64,000 nt of DNA from Streptococcus parasuis (GCF_021654455.1 NZ_AP024276.1:496001-560000), one strand, 5' to 3'; shown: positions 26,968 through 37,631, counted from the first letter of the stretch. Made by a program: numbers and translations. The notes: generated by a model from the sequence alone, not told the origin.

Positions 26968-27199
26968 TGCTATAATGGAATGATAATGATTTTGATATAG
27001 TTAGTATTGTCATTTTGTTTACAAGAGGGTTTGGGTAACCTTATGAGGTTGAAAATAGGGAGTGTAGTTTGCAATAGTCGTAATGGTCAGACTTGCAGTG
27101 AGAAGCAGGATTGTAGAAATTTGCTACGGAAATCGATTCTCCAGCTTTTCACACTTTGCATTTATAAAAAGACAAATGACAAAAAGAAAAGGAGCTTGA
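26968..27199 (+). promoter_or_regulatory. Promoter and long leader of the SNF2 helicase gene
   Basis: TGC plus TATAAT (26968-26976) forms an extended -10, so transcription should begin near 26983 and leave a leader of about 217 nt before the ATG at 27200. I see no riboswitch family I recognise and no T-run terminator hairpin in it. AAAAGGAGC precedes the ATG. Confidence 0.5.
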
Positions 27200-30100
27200 A
27201 TGGGTCGTATGATGCCGGGGCGGATTCGCCAAGAAGGAATTGATTTATACGAGGCTGGACAATTGACAGTTCTTCAAAGTAAGAATGGCAAAATGGAGCT
27301 TGATATTGCCGGAGAACACTTTGTGTATGGAGATGAGGATAGCGATTTACAATGTAGCTGTCAATTATTTCAGAGCAAGGGTTATTGCCAACATTTAGCT
27401 GCCACGGAGTATTTCTTGAAAAATGATACGTCGGGCAAGGATATAAGTCAATCCATGAAAGAAGAGGGGGATGAACATAAAGAAACCGTTCGTCGAACCT
27501 ATTTTGGTGGTCTGTTTTTAGATGAGATTCTTCGTCCAAAGCCAGAAATGGGGATTAAGTATCAGTTATCTGTGGAAGGAAGTTTGTTGCCTTTTGATCG
27601 TCAGATTGATTGGACTTTGAAAATTTCCCGTCTGCCAGATAGTCGTTCTTATATTGTAAGAGATATTGGTGCATTTTTGCGTCTGGTAAAGGTTAATGGT
27701 TATTACCAAATTGGGAAAAATTATTATGAGCTGGTTGCGTATGAAAATTTTGATGAGCCTAGTCAGGCTTTGTTAGATTTTCTATGGAATTTGGTACCAG
27801 AGAAAGTTGGATTGGACTCAGATATTCTCATACATTTTGGAAGACATTTTCGCTTACCTCAGGCCTATTTTGAAGAAGGGCTGGAATTGCTGAACCAGCT
27901 AGCTGTATTTGAATTTTCGTATCAGCAGCAATCTTATCGTTCTATGAACGTTTTTCCATTGAGTGAAGATGCAGGTTTGTTTCACTTTGATGTAACGGTC
28001 CACACGCACATGATTGAAATGGTCATTCATGAGAAATCTTATCGACAGCTATTTCAAGGGCGTTTTCTATTGGTGGATGGGATTGTTTATAGTGTCAATC
28101 GCTGGCAAGAAAATCTGATTCGCCATCTATCAGAATTAGTCCCAACTGAATCTGGCCATAAAAAAGTTCAAGTTGATTTCAGCGATCAAGATCGACTGGC
28201 ACTGAGTTTATTAGATTTGCAAACGATTGGTAGTGTGTCAGCTCCAAAACGGTTTAGGATATATGATTTTAAGCCAGAGTTTTACATTAAGATGGAAGCA
28301 GATGGTCGTCTATGTTTGCAATTGCTGTTAAACTTTGGTGGTAGAATGGTAAGCAGTGAAGAGGAATTAGCTCTATTACCATTTGCGAGCCATTTCCAAC
28401 ACTTGGAGGCTGTTTTTCAAACAATCCATCTGGCTGGTTTTCATGGAACCTATAAGGCTTATAGGGCTTCGCTTAGTCAAACAGAGTTATATCCTTTTTT
28501 CCGTCAGCAAGTACCAGCTTTGCAAAAAATGGGGAAAGTGGTCTTATCAGATGATATTCAAGATTTACTCATTGAAGCTAAGCCACAAATAGAGGTGACT
28601 CGTAATGGTTCACTTTTGGATATTTCTTTTGATTTGTCCGGAGTTGATCCGATTGAAATTGATCAGGCCATTCAGGCTTTATTAAATCAAGAAGACTATT
28701 ATACTAGTACCAGTGGAAAGGTCTTAGTCTTTGATGAAGACACAAAGAAAATTAGTCAAACTCTTATTAACTTACGAGCCCGCCACAATCAAACTGGACA
28801 ACTTCAGGTCCATGCTTTAGCGGGATACCAATTGTCTCAATCTTTTGCAAACTTTGAACAAGTCCAATTTACGAAAGAGTTTTTAGAAATGGCAACCTAT
28901 CTCGCTCAGCCAGAACGTTTCCCACTTCCTGAATTGAGAGTCACTACCCCGCTTAGAGATTATCAACAGATTGGTGTTAAATGGTTATCTATGTTAGATA
29001 CTTATGGTTTTGGAGGGATTCTAGCTGATGATATGGGATTAGGAAAGACCTTACAAACCATCTCTTTTTTGACTAGTCGACTAAGTGAAGACTCAAAAGT
29101 ATTGATATTAGCACCTTCCAGTCTCATTTATAATTGGTTAGAGGAGTGTAACAGATTTGCACCTGAACTTGATGTGGCTGTTGTTCATGGTACCAGAGAA
29201 CAACGTGAAGAGATTATTGCAAATAGAAAGCAAATTTTAGTGACATCTTATCCGTCCTTTAGGCAGGATGTAGAGCTATACAAGCAGGAGCGATTTGATT
29301 ACCTCATTTTGGATGAGGCTCAGGTCATGAAAAATGCCCAATCAAAAATTGCCCAATTACTTCGTGAATTTGAAGTAGGGAACTGTTTTGCCTTATCTGG
29401 AACACCGATCGAAAATCACTTAACAGAATTATGGTCTATTTTCCAAATCGTTCTTCCAGGATTGCTACCCAATAAGCAAGCCTTTAGTAAGATGACAGCT
29501 AAAGAATTAGCTCGAACTATACAACCATTTGTGTTGAGGCGTCATAAAGAAGATGTTCTCAGAGAGTTACCAGATTTAATTGAAGTCAATGTTCTGAATG
29601 AATTAACTGATGAACAAAAGACAGTTTATTTAGCACAACTTCAACAAATGCAATCACAAGTTCTTGGTGCAACTGATGCGCAAATTAATCGAAGTAAAAT
29701 CGAAATACTGTCGGGAATCACTCGATTAAGGCAAATTTGCGATACTCCAAGCCTATTTTTGGATTCCTACAAGGGGGAAAGTGGCAAGTTAAATAGTTTG
29801 AGAGAATTATTAATTCAATTAAAAGAAGGGAATCGGCGAGTTCTTATTTTTTCTCAGTTTCGAAATATGTTAGAGCAAATTGAGTCTCAACTGGAAGAAA
29901 TTGGATTGACATCCTATACCTTAACTGGCTCAACTCCTGCAAATCAACGACAGGAAATGACTCAAGCATTTAATGCAGGTAGTCGAGATGCCTTTCTTAT
30001 TTCATTGAAAGCAGGCGGTGTTGGCCTGAATTTAACAGGAGCTGATACAGTCATATTGGTAGACTTATGGTGGAATCCAGCTGTTGAAGCACAAGCCATC

Positions 30101-30292
30101 AGTCGTGCCCACAGAATGGGTCAAACAGAGATGGTTGAATGTTACCGATTGATTACTCGTGGGACTATTGAAGAAAAAATTCTAGAGCTACAAGAGAATA
30201 AAAGAAATCTTGTAAAGACAGTACTTGATGGAAATGAAAGCCGCTCACAATTAACTGCAGAGGATATCCGCGAGATTTTAGGAATCCAATAG
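27200..30292 (+). CDS. SNF2-family helicase with SWIM zinc finger
   Basis: 1030 residues. The N-terminal SWIM-type zinc finger (CSC near residues 50-52, then CQH about residues 62-64) is followed by a long linker domain and a SNF2 ATPase in the C-terminal half. The ATPase has DDMGLGKTLQT near residue 612, LAPSSLIYNW, DEAQ, the SGTP motif, then FSQFRNMLEQ and QAISRAHRMGQ of the second RecA domain. Such proteins translocate on double-stranded DNA or remodel RNA polymerase complexes (compare RapA); the streptococcal role is not defined. The gene is next to a conserved unknown gene and murC. Confidence 0.93.
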   Translation: MGRMMPGRIRQEGIDLYEAGQLTVLQSKNGKMELDIAGEHFVYGDEDSDLQCSCQLFQSKGYCQHLAATEYFLKNDTSGKDISQSMKEEGDEHKETVRRTYFGGLFLDEILRPKPEMGIKYQLSVEGSLLPFDRQIDWTLKISRLPDSRSYIVRDIGAFLRLVKVNGYYQIGKNYYELVAYENFDEPSQALLDFLWNLVPEKVGLDSDILIHFGRHFRLPQAYFEEGLELLNQLAVFEFSYQQQSYRSMNVFPLSEDAGLFHFDVTVHTHMIEMVIHEKSYRQLFQGRFLLVDGIVYSVNRWQENLIRHLSELVPTESGHKKVQVDFSDQDRLALSLLDLQTIGSVSAPKRFRIYDFKPEFYIKMEADGRLCLQLLLNFGGRMVSSEEELALLPFASHFQHLEAVFQTIHLAGFHGTYKAYRASLSQTELYPFFRQQVPALQKMGKVVLSDDIQDLLIEAKPQIEVTRNGSLLDISFDLSGVDPIEIDQAIQALLNQEDYYTSTSGKVLVFDEDTKKISQTLINLRARHNQTGQLQVHALAGYQLSQSFANFEQVQFTKEFLEMATYLAQPERFPLPELRVTTPLRDYQQIGVKWLSMLDTYGFGGILADDMGLGKTLQTISFLTSRLSEDSKVLILAPSSLIYNWLEECNRFAPELDVAVVHGTREQREEIIANRKQILVTSYPSFRQDVELYKQERFDYLILDEAQVMKNAQSKIAQLLREFEVGNCFALSGTPIENHLTELWSIFQIVLPGLLPNKQAFSKMTAKELARTIQPFVLRRHKEDVLRELPDLIEVNVLNELTDEQKTVYLAQLQQMQSQVLGATDAQINRSKIEILSGITRLRQICDTPSLFLDSYKGESGKLNSLRELLIQLKEGNRRVLIFSQFRNMLEQIESQLEEIGLTSYTLTGSTPANQRQEMTQAFNAGSRDAFLISLKAGGVGLNLTGADTVILVDLWWNPAVEAQAISRAHRMGQTEMVECYRLITRGTIEEKILELQENKRNLVKTVLDGNESRSQLTAEDIREILGIQ

Positions 30293-30329
30293 GTGGACAT
30301 ATACAGGATAAGGAAAAATTACAAAAATG

Positions 30330-30338
30330 TGGTATAAT
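30330..30338 (+). promoter_or_regulatory. Extended -10 promoter upstream of the unknown gene and murC
   Basis: TGTGG followed by TATAAT: an extended -10 about 22 bp before the ATG at 30361. Confidence 0.6.
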
Positions 30339-30360
30339 ATGTCTTTGAAAGGAATGACTT

Positions 30361-31038
30361 ATGATTCGACAAGAGAGAAGATTTCCATTAGTTGCAGATA
30401 ACGAGATTCTGATTGGTGCCAACCCTGTAATGAGTTTATATGATGAAAGTGATTTAATCAGTAATATTAAAGGGCCGTATCAGGAGCGAGATTTCGTAAT
30501 GGCTACAGAAAAAAAGAAGTCAGCTCAAGATAGTTCTAGCTCCCAGTCAGAAGACGAGCTATTACCACCACTTTTTGAAGCTACACCGAGTCGATACTCA
30601 AGAAAAGATCGGCAACAGTTTGTAAGGGCCAAATCACCTGCTGAAAAAACTCAAGGACAACTGGCTCGCGAAAAAGCAAGAGAGGATTTAAAGAAAAAAC
30701 GGTCGGCTGGTTATTTGAGAGATGAGAAGACTGTGATTCAACCATCTCGTGTCCGACCAGTTGTTGTTCCATCTGAAACTACAGTTGGAACAAAAGTGGA
30801 TAGACTGACTCGCTTGGCTAATAATTTACGTCAGTCAGAGTATATTTTAGCGGATATGCCAACTGTCTATTCACTCAAGAAAGAGGATCGTGAACAAGTT
30901 CAATCTGTAAAAAAGAATTCTTACGATTTTTTGAAAAAAAGCCAAGTCTATAATTATCCAGAACGGACTATTCAGAGAGAACGTCAGCTTGCACAGGAAT
31001 TGAATTTAACACATATAGAAGAGGAACGAAATGTCTAA
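30361..31038 (+). CDS. Conserved hypothetical protein upstream of murC
   Basis: 225 residues, hydrophilic, no membrane helix. It is rich in Lys, Arg, Ser and Glu in the middle (about 55-125) and probably largely disordered. The N-terminus [19 protein letters not shown] and the C-terminal region with [19 protein letters not shown] and [18 protein letters not shown] look structured and likely conserved. It overlaps murC by 8 bp, so translation is coupled to a wall-synthesis gene. I do not recognise a family or know a function. Confidence 0.75.
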   Translation: MIRQERRFPLVADNEILIGANPVMSLYDESDLISNIKGPYQERDFVMATEKKKSAQDSSSSQSEDELLPPLFEATPSRYSRKDRQQFVRAKSPAEKTQGQLAREKAREDLKKKRSAGYLRDEKTVIQPSRVRPVVVPSETTVGTKVDRLTRLANNLRQSEYILADMPTVYSLKKEDREQVQSVKKNSYDFLKKSQVYNYPERTIQRERQLAQELNLTHIEEERNV

Positions 31039-32362
31039 AGTCTATCATTTTATTGGAATAAAAGGGTCTGGTATGAGTGCGCTCGCTTTGATGTTACATC
31101 AAATGGGGCACAAGGTACAGGGGAGTGATGTAGAAAAGTATTACTTTACTCAAAGAGGGCTGGAACAAGCTGGCATTCCAATCTTGCCATTTGATGAAAA
31201 AAACATCACAGCGGATGTTGAATTAATTGCAGGTAACGCCTTCCGTCCAGACAATAATGTTGAAATCGCATTTGCTGATGAACATGGATATACCTATAAA
31301 CGCTACCATGAATTCTTGGGCGAATTTATGAAAGGCTTTACAAGTCTTGGTGTTGCAGGAGCCCATGGTAAGACCTCAACAACAGGGCTCTTAGCGCATG
31401 TTATGCGTAATATTACGGATACATCGTTTCTAATTGGTGATGGTACTGGCCGTGGTTCAGCAAATGCACAGTATTTTGTATTTGAGTCAGATGAATATGA
31501 ACGTCATTTTGCACCCTACAATCCGGAATATAGCATCATCACAAATATTGACTTTGACCACCCAGATTACTTTACAAGTCTTGAAGATGTATTTAACGCT
31601 TTCAATGATTATGCAAAACAGGTTAAAAAAGGTCTCTTTGTATATGGTGAAGACGAGCAACTCCGAAGAATTACTGCAAATGCTCCCATCTTTTACTATG
31701 GTTTAAAGGAAAACAATGATTTTATTGCCTATGACCTCAAACCTTCTACTACAGGATCACAGTTTAAGGTGCGTCACGGTGAGGAAGAGTTGGGTGAATT
31801 CCAAATTCCGACATTTGGTAAGCATAATGTGATGAATGCAACAGCTGTTATTGCTACCCTCTATGTCGCTGGTTTCGATTTGCAGTTGGTTGCAGAGCAT
31901 TTGAAGACTTTTGGTGGTGTAAAACGTCGCTTCACTGAAAAAGTGGTCAATAACACAGTCATTATTGATGACTTTGCTCACCATCCAACTGAAATCATTG
32001 CGACGATTGATGCCGCTCGTCAAAAATATCCTAGTAAAGAATTGGTTGCCATTTTCCAACCACATACCTTTACTCGCACCATTGCCCTCTTGGATGAATT
32101 TGCAGATGCTTTGAATGGTGCTGATGCAGTATACCTTGCTCAAATTTATGGTTCAGCACGTGAAACAGATAATGGTCAAGTTAAGGTAGAAGATTTGGCA
32201 GCTAAAATCAATAAAAAAGGTGGCTTAGTTACTGTTGAAAATACATCACCACTGTTGGATCATGACAACGCAGTCTATGTATTTATGGGAGCAGGGGACA
32301 TTCAGTCATATGAGTACTCATTTGAAAGACTTTTGTCCAACCTTACAAATAATGTTCAATAA
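31031..32362 (+). CDS. murC: UDP-N-acetylmuramate--L-alanine ligase
   Basis: 443 residues. Adds L-Ala to UDP-MurNAc, the first amino acid of the peptidoglycan stem peptide. The N-terminal [14 protein letters not shown] binds [12 protein letters not shown] (near residues 114-122) is the ATP-binding P-loop, DEYERHF follows, and [10 protein letters not shown] (about 315-324) is a further family motif. The start at 31031 follows GAGGAACG. Confidence 0.97.
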   Translation: MSKVYHFIGIKGSGMSALALMLHQMGHKVQGSDVEKYYFTQRGLEQAGIPILPFDEKNITADVELIAGNAFRPDNNVEIAFADEHGYTYKRYHEFLGEFMKGFTSLGVAGAHGKTSTTGLLAHVMRNITDTSFLIGDGTGRGSANAQYFVFESDEYERHFAPYNPEYSIITNIDFDHPDYFTSLEDVFNAFNDYAKQVKKGLFVYGEDEQLRRITANAPIFYYGLKENNDFIAYDLKPSTTGSQFKVRHGEEELGEFQIPTFGKHNVMNATAVIATLYVAGFDLQLVAEHLKTFGGVKRRFTEKVVNNTVIIDDFAHHPTEIIATIDAARQKYPSKELVAIFQPHTFTRTIALLDEFADALNGADAVYLAQIYGSARETDNGQVKVEDLAAKINKKGGLVTVENTSPLLDHDNAVYVFMGAGDIQSYEYSFERLLSNLTNNVQ

Positions 32363-32416
32363 AGTGGGAGACGGAGGCTTTTAGCCCCTGTTTTTCCGCT
32401 ATTTAAGGGAAAATAT

Positions 32417-32902
32417 ATGGAAATTCGTTTTGCAAAATTCTCAGATTTAGAGCAAGTAGTGGAGCTTGAACAAGCTAATTTTTCAAGCCAGGAACAAATT
32501 TCGGAAGCTGTCCTTGCTACCTATCTTGACAGGCTTCAAAAAACATGTCTTGTAATGGAAAACAATGGTGAATTAGTGGGCTTTATCCTCTCATGCCCAT
32601 GCACCACGCCTAAGGTGACAGATGCGATTTTTTATTTATCTTCTGATACGATTCCAGTTGGTAATTATCTAGCTATTGCTAGTTTATCTGTGTCGAAAAA
32701 TTATCAAGGACAGGGAATTGGAACACTATTATTAGCAGCGTTGAAAGAAGTTGCTCTTCAAGAAGGTTATGTGGGAATTGCTTTAACTTGTAAAGAAGTT
32801 TTAGTCGGTTATTATGAAATAAATCATTTTACAGATTTCGGACCTTCTGAGTCAGAATTTGGTGGTACTTCATGGTTTGATATGTACTGGAATGCTCCCT
32901 AA
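32417..32902 (+). CDS. GNAT family N-acetyltransferase
   Basis: 161 residues. A GNAT fold with the acetyl-CoA-binding segment LSVSKNYQGQGIGTLLLAAL (Q/R-x-x-G-x-G/A pattern, about residues 93-112) and a preceding beta strand. A double Cys segment (LSCPCTTP) near residue 58 is unusual. The substrate is unknown. It lies between murC and mltG in the order seen in other streptococci. Confidence 0.85.
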   Translation: MEIRFAKFSDLEQVVELEQANFSSQEQISEAVLATYLDRLQKTCLVMENNGELVGFILSCPCTTPKVTDAIFYLSSDTIPVGNYLAIASLSVSKNYQGQGIGTLLLAALKEVALQEGYVGIALTCKEVLVGYYEINHFTDFGPSESEFGGTSWFDMYWNAP

Positions 32903-32973
32903 AACAGGAATTTCTTGCATTTATAAATGCTTTAAGTTATAATGAATGGTAACTGTGTGAAAGGAGTGTAATT

Positions 32974-34767
32974 GTGACAAAAGAGAATGATAACAATGCA
33001 CAGCCTTCAAGTTTTCGTGATCAAATTTTACGTGAACTAGAAGAATTGAAAGCCCAGCGCCTTGAAGGACAACCGGAAGAGACCTTGTCTCAAGTAAATG
33101 ATAAAGTTGTTGAGGAGATTGAGGCAATCGCTTCTGTTGCGAAAAATGAAGTTGATCATAGTGAAGTCGCTGAATTCGAACCTGAAGAGCTTCCAAAAGT
33201 ATTAGAAGAGAGTGCTGATGAGAGTATTTCAGAAGAAATAATAGTATTTGATGAAAAACAAACTGATAGCAATGTGGGAGATCAACCACAACCTGTATTA
33301 CAAGATACAGTTGAACGTAATTTGGAAGAACTTAGAAATTTCATTTCAGCTAATCCAGAACTTTTAGGAGATCAGTTGCTTGAATCTGAAAAAATGGGTT
33401 CTACTTCAGTTCAGTCTGAAGAGAGTTTTGATGCTCATTCAACAAGTCCATCGTTAGAGGACACATTTATTGACTTCCCTAAAGAAGATGTTTCGACTGT
33501 TACTGGTGATACAGAAATTATTCCACTAGAAGCGACTTTGATAGCCCCTTCAGTGGCAGTTTCAAAAGAGCCAATAAAAGTCGAAGAAAGTCAACCAAGA
33601 CGCCGTACACATAGTAAAAATAAGCAAAAACGAAAGAAACAGGACAGAACGGCCAAAAGAATTGTTGCGGTGGTTATGTCATTAGTAGTTGTCTTCTTTT
33701 TAGCTACTTGTACGTTTGGTTTCTTCTGGGTAAAATCAAGCTTGGAGCCTGTTAATACTGAAGCCACAAAAACGATTCAAGTGGAGATTCCTGAAGGATC
33801 ATCTACTAAGGAAATCGCAAATATTCTCTTTGAGAATGACCTAATAAAAAATGCTACTGTTTTTAATTATTACTCAAAAATTAAGAGTTATAATAATTAC
33901 CAGAGTGGATTTTATAACCTATCACAAAGTATGTCAGTAGATGATCTTGCGAAAGCTTTGCAAGAAAGTGGAACACCGACTGCTCAAGAGGAACCTGCAG
34001 GAAAAGTGTTAATCGTTGAAGGTTATACCCTTACACAAATTGCGAATTCAGTTACATTGAATGCAAAAACGGATGATAAAACTGATAAAACACCATTTAC
34101 CAGTGAGGAATTTTTAACTACAGTAACAAATCAAGAATTCATTGATCGAATGGTTGCAACCTATCCAAACTTATTTGCTAGTCTACCTGCTGCGGATAGT
34201 GGAGCTATTTACAGATTAGAGGGATACCTCTTCCCAGCTGTTTATGATTATTATGACGATACAACAATCGAAGACTTGGTTGAGCAGATGATTTCAACTA
34301 CAGATGCTCGCCTTCAACCTTATTATGAAGCGATTGCTAATAAAAACCTAACTGTAAATGAAGTACTGACACTTGCTTCTCTTGTTGAAAAAGAGGGATC
34401 AACAGATGAAGATCGTCGTAATATTGCAAGTGTATTCTTTAATCGCTTAAATGCAGAAATGCCTCTTCAGTCCAATATTGCAATTCTCTATGCCCAAGGT
34501 AAACTAGGAGAGGAAACAACTCTGGCCGAGGATACGAATATTGACACTTCAATCGAATCTCCTTATAATATTTATTGGAGGACTGGACTGATGCCAGGAC
34601 CAGTTGATAGTCCAAGTCTGGCTGCGATTGATGCAGTTATTAATGCGAATACAACGGACTATCTCTACTTTGTAGCTGATGTTACAACAGGAACTGTTTA
34701 CTTTGCTAAGACGATTGAAGAACATGATCAAAATGTTGCAAATTATGTCAATGCGCATTTAGAATAA
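32974..34767 (+). CDS. mltG: Endolytic transglycosylase MltG
   Basis: 597 residues, with start GTG 32974 behind AAAGGAG. The long acidic cytoplasmic region (about 1-200) ends in a basic patch, then comes one membrane helix (about 230-252), a LysM-like subdomain and the YceG/MltG catalytic domain. Visible catalytic-domain landmarks are [12 protein letters not shown] near residues 410-421, LASLVEKEG (about 468-476), [14 protein letters not shown] and the final [13 protein letters not shown]. The enzyme cuts nascent glycan strands and belongs to peripheral wall synthesis in ovoid bacteria. The catalytic Glu is in the VEKE segment. Confidence 0.94.
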   Translation: MTKENDNNAQPSSFRDQILRELEELKAQRLEGQPEETLSQVNDKVVEEIEAIASVAKNEVDHSEVAEFEPEELPKVLEESADESISEEIIVFDEKQTDSNVGDQPQPVLQDTVERNLEELRNFISANPELLGDQLLESEKMGSTSVQSEESFDAHSTSPSLEDTFIDFPKEDVSTVTGDTEIIPLEATLIAPSVAVSKEPIKVEESQPRRRTHSKNKQKRKKQDRTAKRIVAVVMSLVVVFFLATCTFGFFWVKSSLEPVNTEATKTIQVEIPEGSSTKEIANILFENDLIKNATVFNYYSKIKSYNNYQSGFYNLSQSMSVDDLAKALQESGTPTAQEEPAGKVLIVEGYTLTQIANSVTLNAKTDDKTDKTPFTSEEFLTTVTNQEFIDRMVATYPNLFASLPAADSGAIYRLEGYLFPAVYDYYDDTTIEDLVEQMISTTDARLQPYYEAIANKNLTVNEVLTLASLVEKEGSTDEDRRNIASVFFNRLNAEMPLQSNIAILYAQGKLGEETTLAEDTNIDTSIESPYNIYWRTGLMPGPVDSPSLAAIDAVINANTTDYLYFVADVTTGTVYFAKTIEEHDQNVANYVNAHLE

Positions 34768-34783
34768 ATTAGTCTTTACTAGA

Positions 34784-34820
34784 ACAAAATTATGTGGTAT
34801 TCCACATAATTTTGTTTTCT
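34784..34820 (+). terminator. Terminator between mltG and greA
   Basis: A 15-bp stem (AACAAAATTATGTGG with CCACATAATTTTGTT) and a 4-nt loop, followed by TTCTTG. It is strong, although the T-run is short. Confidence 0.7.
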
Positions 34821-34846
34821 TGAAAAAAATGAAAAAGGAAAAGAAC

Positions 34847-35329
34847 ATGGCAGAAAAAACATATCCAATGACCTTGGAAGAAAAAGAAAAATTAGAAAAA
34901 GAATTAGAAGAATTAAAACTCGTTCGTCGTCCAGAAATTGTGGAACGTATAAAAATTGCACGTTCATATGGTGACCTTTCAGAGAACTCTGAATATGAAG
35001 CAGCAAAAGATGAACAAGCATTTGTTGAAGGTCAAATTTCAACAATTGAAACCAAAATTCGCTATGCTGAAATTGTAAATAGTGATGCAGTTGCTGCAGA
35101 CGAAGTGGCAATTGGTAAAACTGTAACAGTTCAAGAAGTTGGTGAGACTGAAGAGGAAGTTTACCATATTGTCGGTGCAGCTGGAGCTGATGCTTTTGCT
35201 AATAAAATTTCTAACGAAAGTCCAATTGGCAGAGCCTTGATTGGTAAGAAGACAGGGGATGTAGCTACAATTGAAACACCAGCAGGTAGCTATGATGTGA
35301 AAATTCTAGGTGTTGAAAAAACTAAATAA
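34847..35329 (+). CDS. greA: Transcription elongation factor GreA
   Basis: 160 residues. Rescues backtracked RNA polymerase by stimulating transcript cleavage. The N-terminal coiled coil has the acidic tip segment [20 protein letters not shown] (about 44-63), followed by the FKBP-like C-terminal domain with [15 protein letters not shown]. The start MAEKTYPM at 34847 follows AAAGGAAAAG; the frame opens upstream, but the length and binding site support this one. Confidence 0.96.
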   Translation: MAEKTYPMTLEEKEKLEKELEELKLVRRPEIVERIKIARSYGDLSENSEYEAAKDEQAFVEGQISTIETKIRYAEIVNSDAVAADEVAIGKTVTVQEVGETEEEVYHIVGAAGADAFANKISNESPIGRALIGKKTGDVATIETPAGSYDVKILGVEKTK

Positions 35330-35336
35330 TAGTGTG

Positions 35337-35363
35337 GAGAGAGTCGTAAGATTCTCTCTTTTT
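35337..35363 (+). terminator. Terminator after greA
   Basis: GAGAGAGTC pairs with GATTCTCTC (one G-U) around GTAA, followed by TTTTTATT. Confidence 0.8.
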
Positions 35364-35377
35364 ATTCGCGAAGGTAC

Positions 35378-35407
35378 TAAAAAAGATTGGGAATCCCAAT
35401 CTTTTAG
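35378..35407. terminator. Terminator for yidC (minus strand)
   Basis: AAAAGATTGGG pairs with CCCAATCTTTT around AAT. On the minus strand the stem is followed by T residues just after the yidC stop. It can also serve as a backup for greA. Confidence 0.75.
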
Positions 35408-35413
35408 TATTTA

Positions 35414-36328
35414 TTATCTAGAACGTTGTTTTCCAGAATTACGATTTTTCTTCTTATTGTTTGTTTTTCCTTCAATGACTGCTGAAGCAGTTGGAGTAAC
35501 ATCCTTTGTTTTACGAGGAGTTGCTGTCACTGTGATATTTTTGAATTCCTCTTCCACTTGTTTACGAATACGAGGTTTCAAAATGAAGTTTGTAATAGCT
35601 TGTTGAAGAATACCGAAGAGACCACCGACAACCCAGTAGAGAGTCACTCCAGCAGGAGACCCAAATGAGAACATCATGATCATAATTGGATTCATCAGAG
35701 CCATGGTTTTCATTTGTTTTTTCTGTTCTTCATCCATGCCGACTTGCATTAAGAGCGATTGGGCATAGTACAAAATACCAGCAACGACTGTCAAAATCAG
35801 GCTAGTTGAACCTAAATTAATACCAAGGAAAGTGGCTTCAGAAATTCCTGGTGTGTGGCGAGCCGCAAAGTAGATCGCAGAGAAGAATGGCATTTGAATC
35901 AGCATCGGCAAACAACCGATTCCGCCGAGCATGCTCACACCGTATTGTTTTTGAGTTGCAAAATACTCTTGTTGCGCAGCAAGTTGCTCTTCTTGAGAGC
36001 TTGCATTTTTCATGCGCTCCTGGATTGGGCCTAAAATCGGTTTGAGATAATTCATCTTCTCAGATTGGATAGCAGCTTTCCAAGATTGGTAAATTCCCAA
36101 TGGGAGGATGATGAATCGAACCAATAAGGTGACGATGATAATAGCAAGACCAAATCCTAGAGCTTGATCTTCTGCAAAGAAGCGAATTAAGTTGGACATT
36201 GGTTGTCCCAACCAATCCCAAATGAGACCTGTAGGATTTCCGCTTTTATCAGTTTGAACACAACCAGATAAGAAAAGAAGTGTTGATAAGGCCATGCCTG
36301 ACAACATGAGTAGACGTTTATTTTTCAA
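35414..36328 (-). CDS. yidC: Membrane protein insertase YidC (lipoprotein form)
   Basis: About 304 residues. Inserts and folds membrane proteins, with or without SecYEG. The signal peptide ends in the lipobox LFLSGC (Cys about 22), then five membrane helices, with the GxGxAIIIVTLLVRFIILPL segment bearing the essential Arg near residue 80. A basic C-terminal tail (KNRNSGKQRSR) can contact ribosomes. I chose TTG 36328 because AAGGAACG precedes it; an ATG further upstream would disrupt the signal peptide. It lies 3 bp from the acylphosphatase stop region and is probably co-transcribed. Confidence 0.93.
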   Translation of the reverse strand: MKNKRLLMLSGMALSTLLFLSGCVQTDKSGNPTGLIWDWLGQPMSNLIRFFAEDQALGFGLAIIIVTLLVRFIILPLGIYQSWKAAIQSEKMNYLKPILGPIQERMKNASSQEEQLAAQQEYFATQKQYGVSMLGGIGCLPMLIQMPFFSAIYFAARHTPGISEATFLGINLGSTSLILTVVAGILYYAQSLLMQVGMDEEQKKQMKTMALMNPIMIMMFSFGSPAGVTLYWVVGGLFGILQQAITNFILKPRIRKQVEEEFKNITVTATPRKTKDVTPTASAVIEGKTNNKKKNRNSGKQRSR

Positions 36329-36397
36329 TTTTTTTCGTTCCTTTATTTTTTTCAGTATACTCTCTATTTTACTTTTTTTGACGGAAATATACAAGTT

Positions 36398-36679
36398 TTA
36401 TCTATAGCTAACCTGAAAATCCTTATAGTCCTCAAAATTGGCCAGGGTAACATCTAGGTAGGTCACTTTGGCCATACGAGAGGGCCCTTTTCGTATTTCA
36501 TGAATAAAATGGCTGAGCTTCTCAGCATTTTCTGATTGGGCGAGGATGGTTACAGTACCATCTTCGTTGTTCCAGACCCTTCCAGTTATATCACCAATTT
36601 CCATAGCAAGGTATTGGACAGACCATCGAAAACCAACTCCTTGGACAATACCAGATGCAATCATTTTTACCTTACGCAT
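36398..36679 (-). CDS. acyP: Acylphosphatase
   Basis: 93 residues. Hydrolyses acyl phosphates. The active-site Arg and Asn are in QGVGFRWSV (near residues 13-21) and GRVWNNEDG (about 33-41). AAGGAGA precedes the ATG on the minus strand. In streptococci acyP sits between yidC and a TrmH-type methyltransferase, as here. Confidence 0.95.
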   Translation of the reverse strand: MRKVKMIASGIVQGVGFRWSVQYLAMEIGDITGRVWNNEDGTVTILAQSENAEKLSHFIHEIRKGPSRMAKVTYLDVTLANFEDYKDFQVSYR

Positions 36680-36843
36680 AAGCTTCTCCTTTTGACAAGA
36701 CCTTTACTTTATTATATCATGGTTGGGTAATCCTGTTCACCATCTTGATGATGATTTCTTGACGGAATAAGATATATTTGGTATCAAGAGTACCTGGTAT
36801 TTTATTAATAAAGTTGTTGAACAGTAAAAGAAAAGGGACAAAC

Positions 36844-37584
36844 ATGGACATTATTCGCTCAAAGGCCAATCATTTGGTCAAGCAAGTTAAAAAATTACAT
36901 CAGAAAAAATATCGGACCTCTTCCTATCTGATTGAAGGCTGGCATTTGCTGGAGGAAGCGATGGAGTCTGGAGCCAATATTGAGCATATTTTTGTGGTGG
37001 AAGAGTATTTTGAAAAGGTTGTAGGTTTAGCCAATGTGACTGTTGTCAGTCCTGAAATTATGCAAGATTTAGCTGATTCTAAGACACCTCAGGGGGTAGT
37101 AGCTCAACTTGCTTTGCCGAGCCAACTTTTACCTGAGACTTTGGTTGGAAAATTTTTGGTTCTGGAAGATGTGCAGGACCCTGGAAATGTTGGGACAATG
37201 ATTCGTACAGCTGATGCAGCTGGTTTTGATGGAGTATTTCTATCGGATAAGTCGGCTGATATTTATAATATGAAAGTGCTTCGTTCCATGCAGGGGAGTC
37301 ACTTCCATTTACCAGTTTATCGAATGCCGATGGCAGCGATCCTTTCGGCTTTAAAAAGCAATCAGATACAAATCTTGGCAACAACCCTCTCTAGTCAGTC
37401 GGTTGACTATAAGGAAATTACGCCAAAATCGAGTTTTGCCTTGGTAATGGGAAACGAAGGTCAGGGAATTTCTGATTTAGTGGCTGAAGAAGCGGATCAA
37501 CTTGTCCACATCACCATGCCAGGTCAAGCTGAAAGTCTCAATGTGGCGATTGCAGCAGGAATTTTACTGTTTAGCTTTATTTAA
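36844..37584 (+). CDS. TrmH/SpoU family RNA 2'-O-methyltransferase
   Basis: 246 residues. A SPOUT methyltransferase with an N-terminal substrate-binding domain and the C-terminal knot. VLEDVQDPGNVGTMIRTADA (near residues 107-126) is motif 1, VMGNEGQGIS motif 2 and QAESLNVAIAAGILLF motif 3. It probably methylates rRNA or tRNA; the target is unknown. MDIIRSKAN at 36844 is the supported start (AAAAGGGACAA precedes it); a longer open frame begins at 36778. Confidence 0.92.
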   Translation: MDIIRSKANHLVKQVKKLHQKKYRTSSYLIEGWHLLEEAMESGANIEHIFVVEEYFEKVVGLANVTVVSPEIMQDLADSKTPQGVVAQLALPSQLLPETLVGKFLVLEDVQDPGNVGTMIRTADAAGFDGVFLSDKSADIYNMKVLRSMQGSHFHLPVYRMPMAAILSALKSNQIQILATTLSSQSVDYKEITPKSSFALVMGNEGQGISDLVAEEADQLVHITMPGQAESLNVAIAAGILLFSFI

Positions 37585-37602
37585 GCCAATTGTACTATAG
37601 TG

Positions 37603-37611
37603 TGGTATAAT
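37603..37611 (+). promoter_or_regulatory. Extended -10 promoter of the HD-domain gene
   Basis: TGG followed by TATAAT, about 20 bp before the ATG at 37632. Confidence 0.55.
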
Positions 37612-37631
37612 AATCCAACGAGGTTCAAAGA

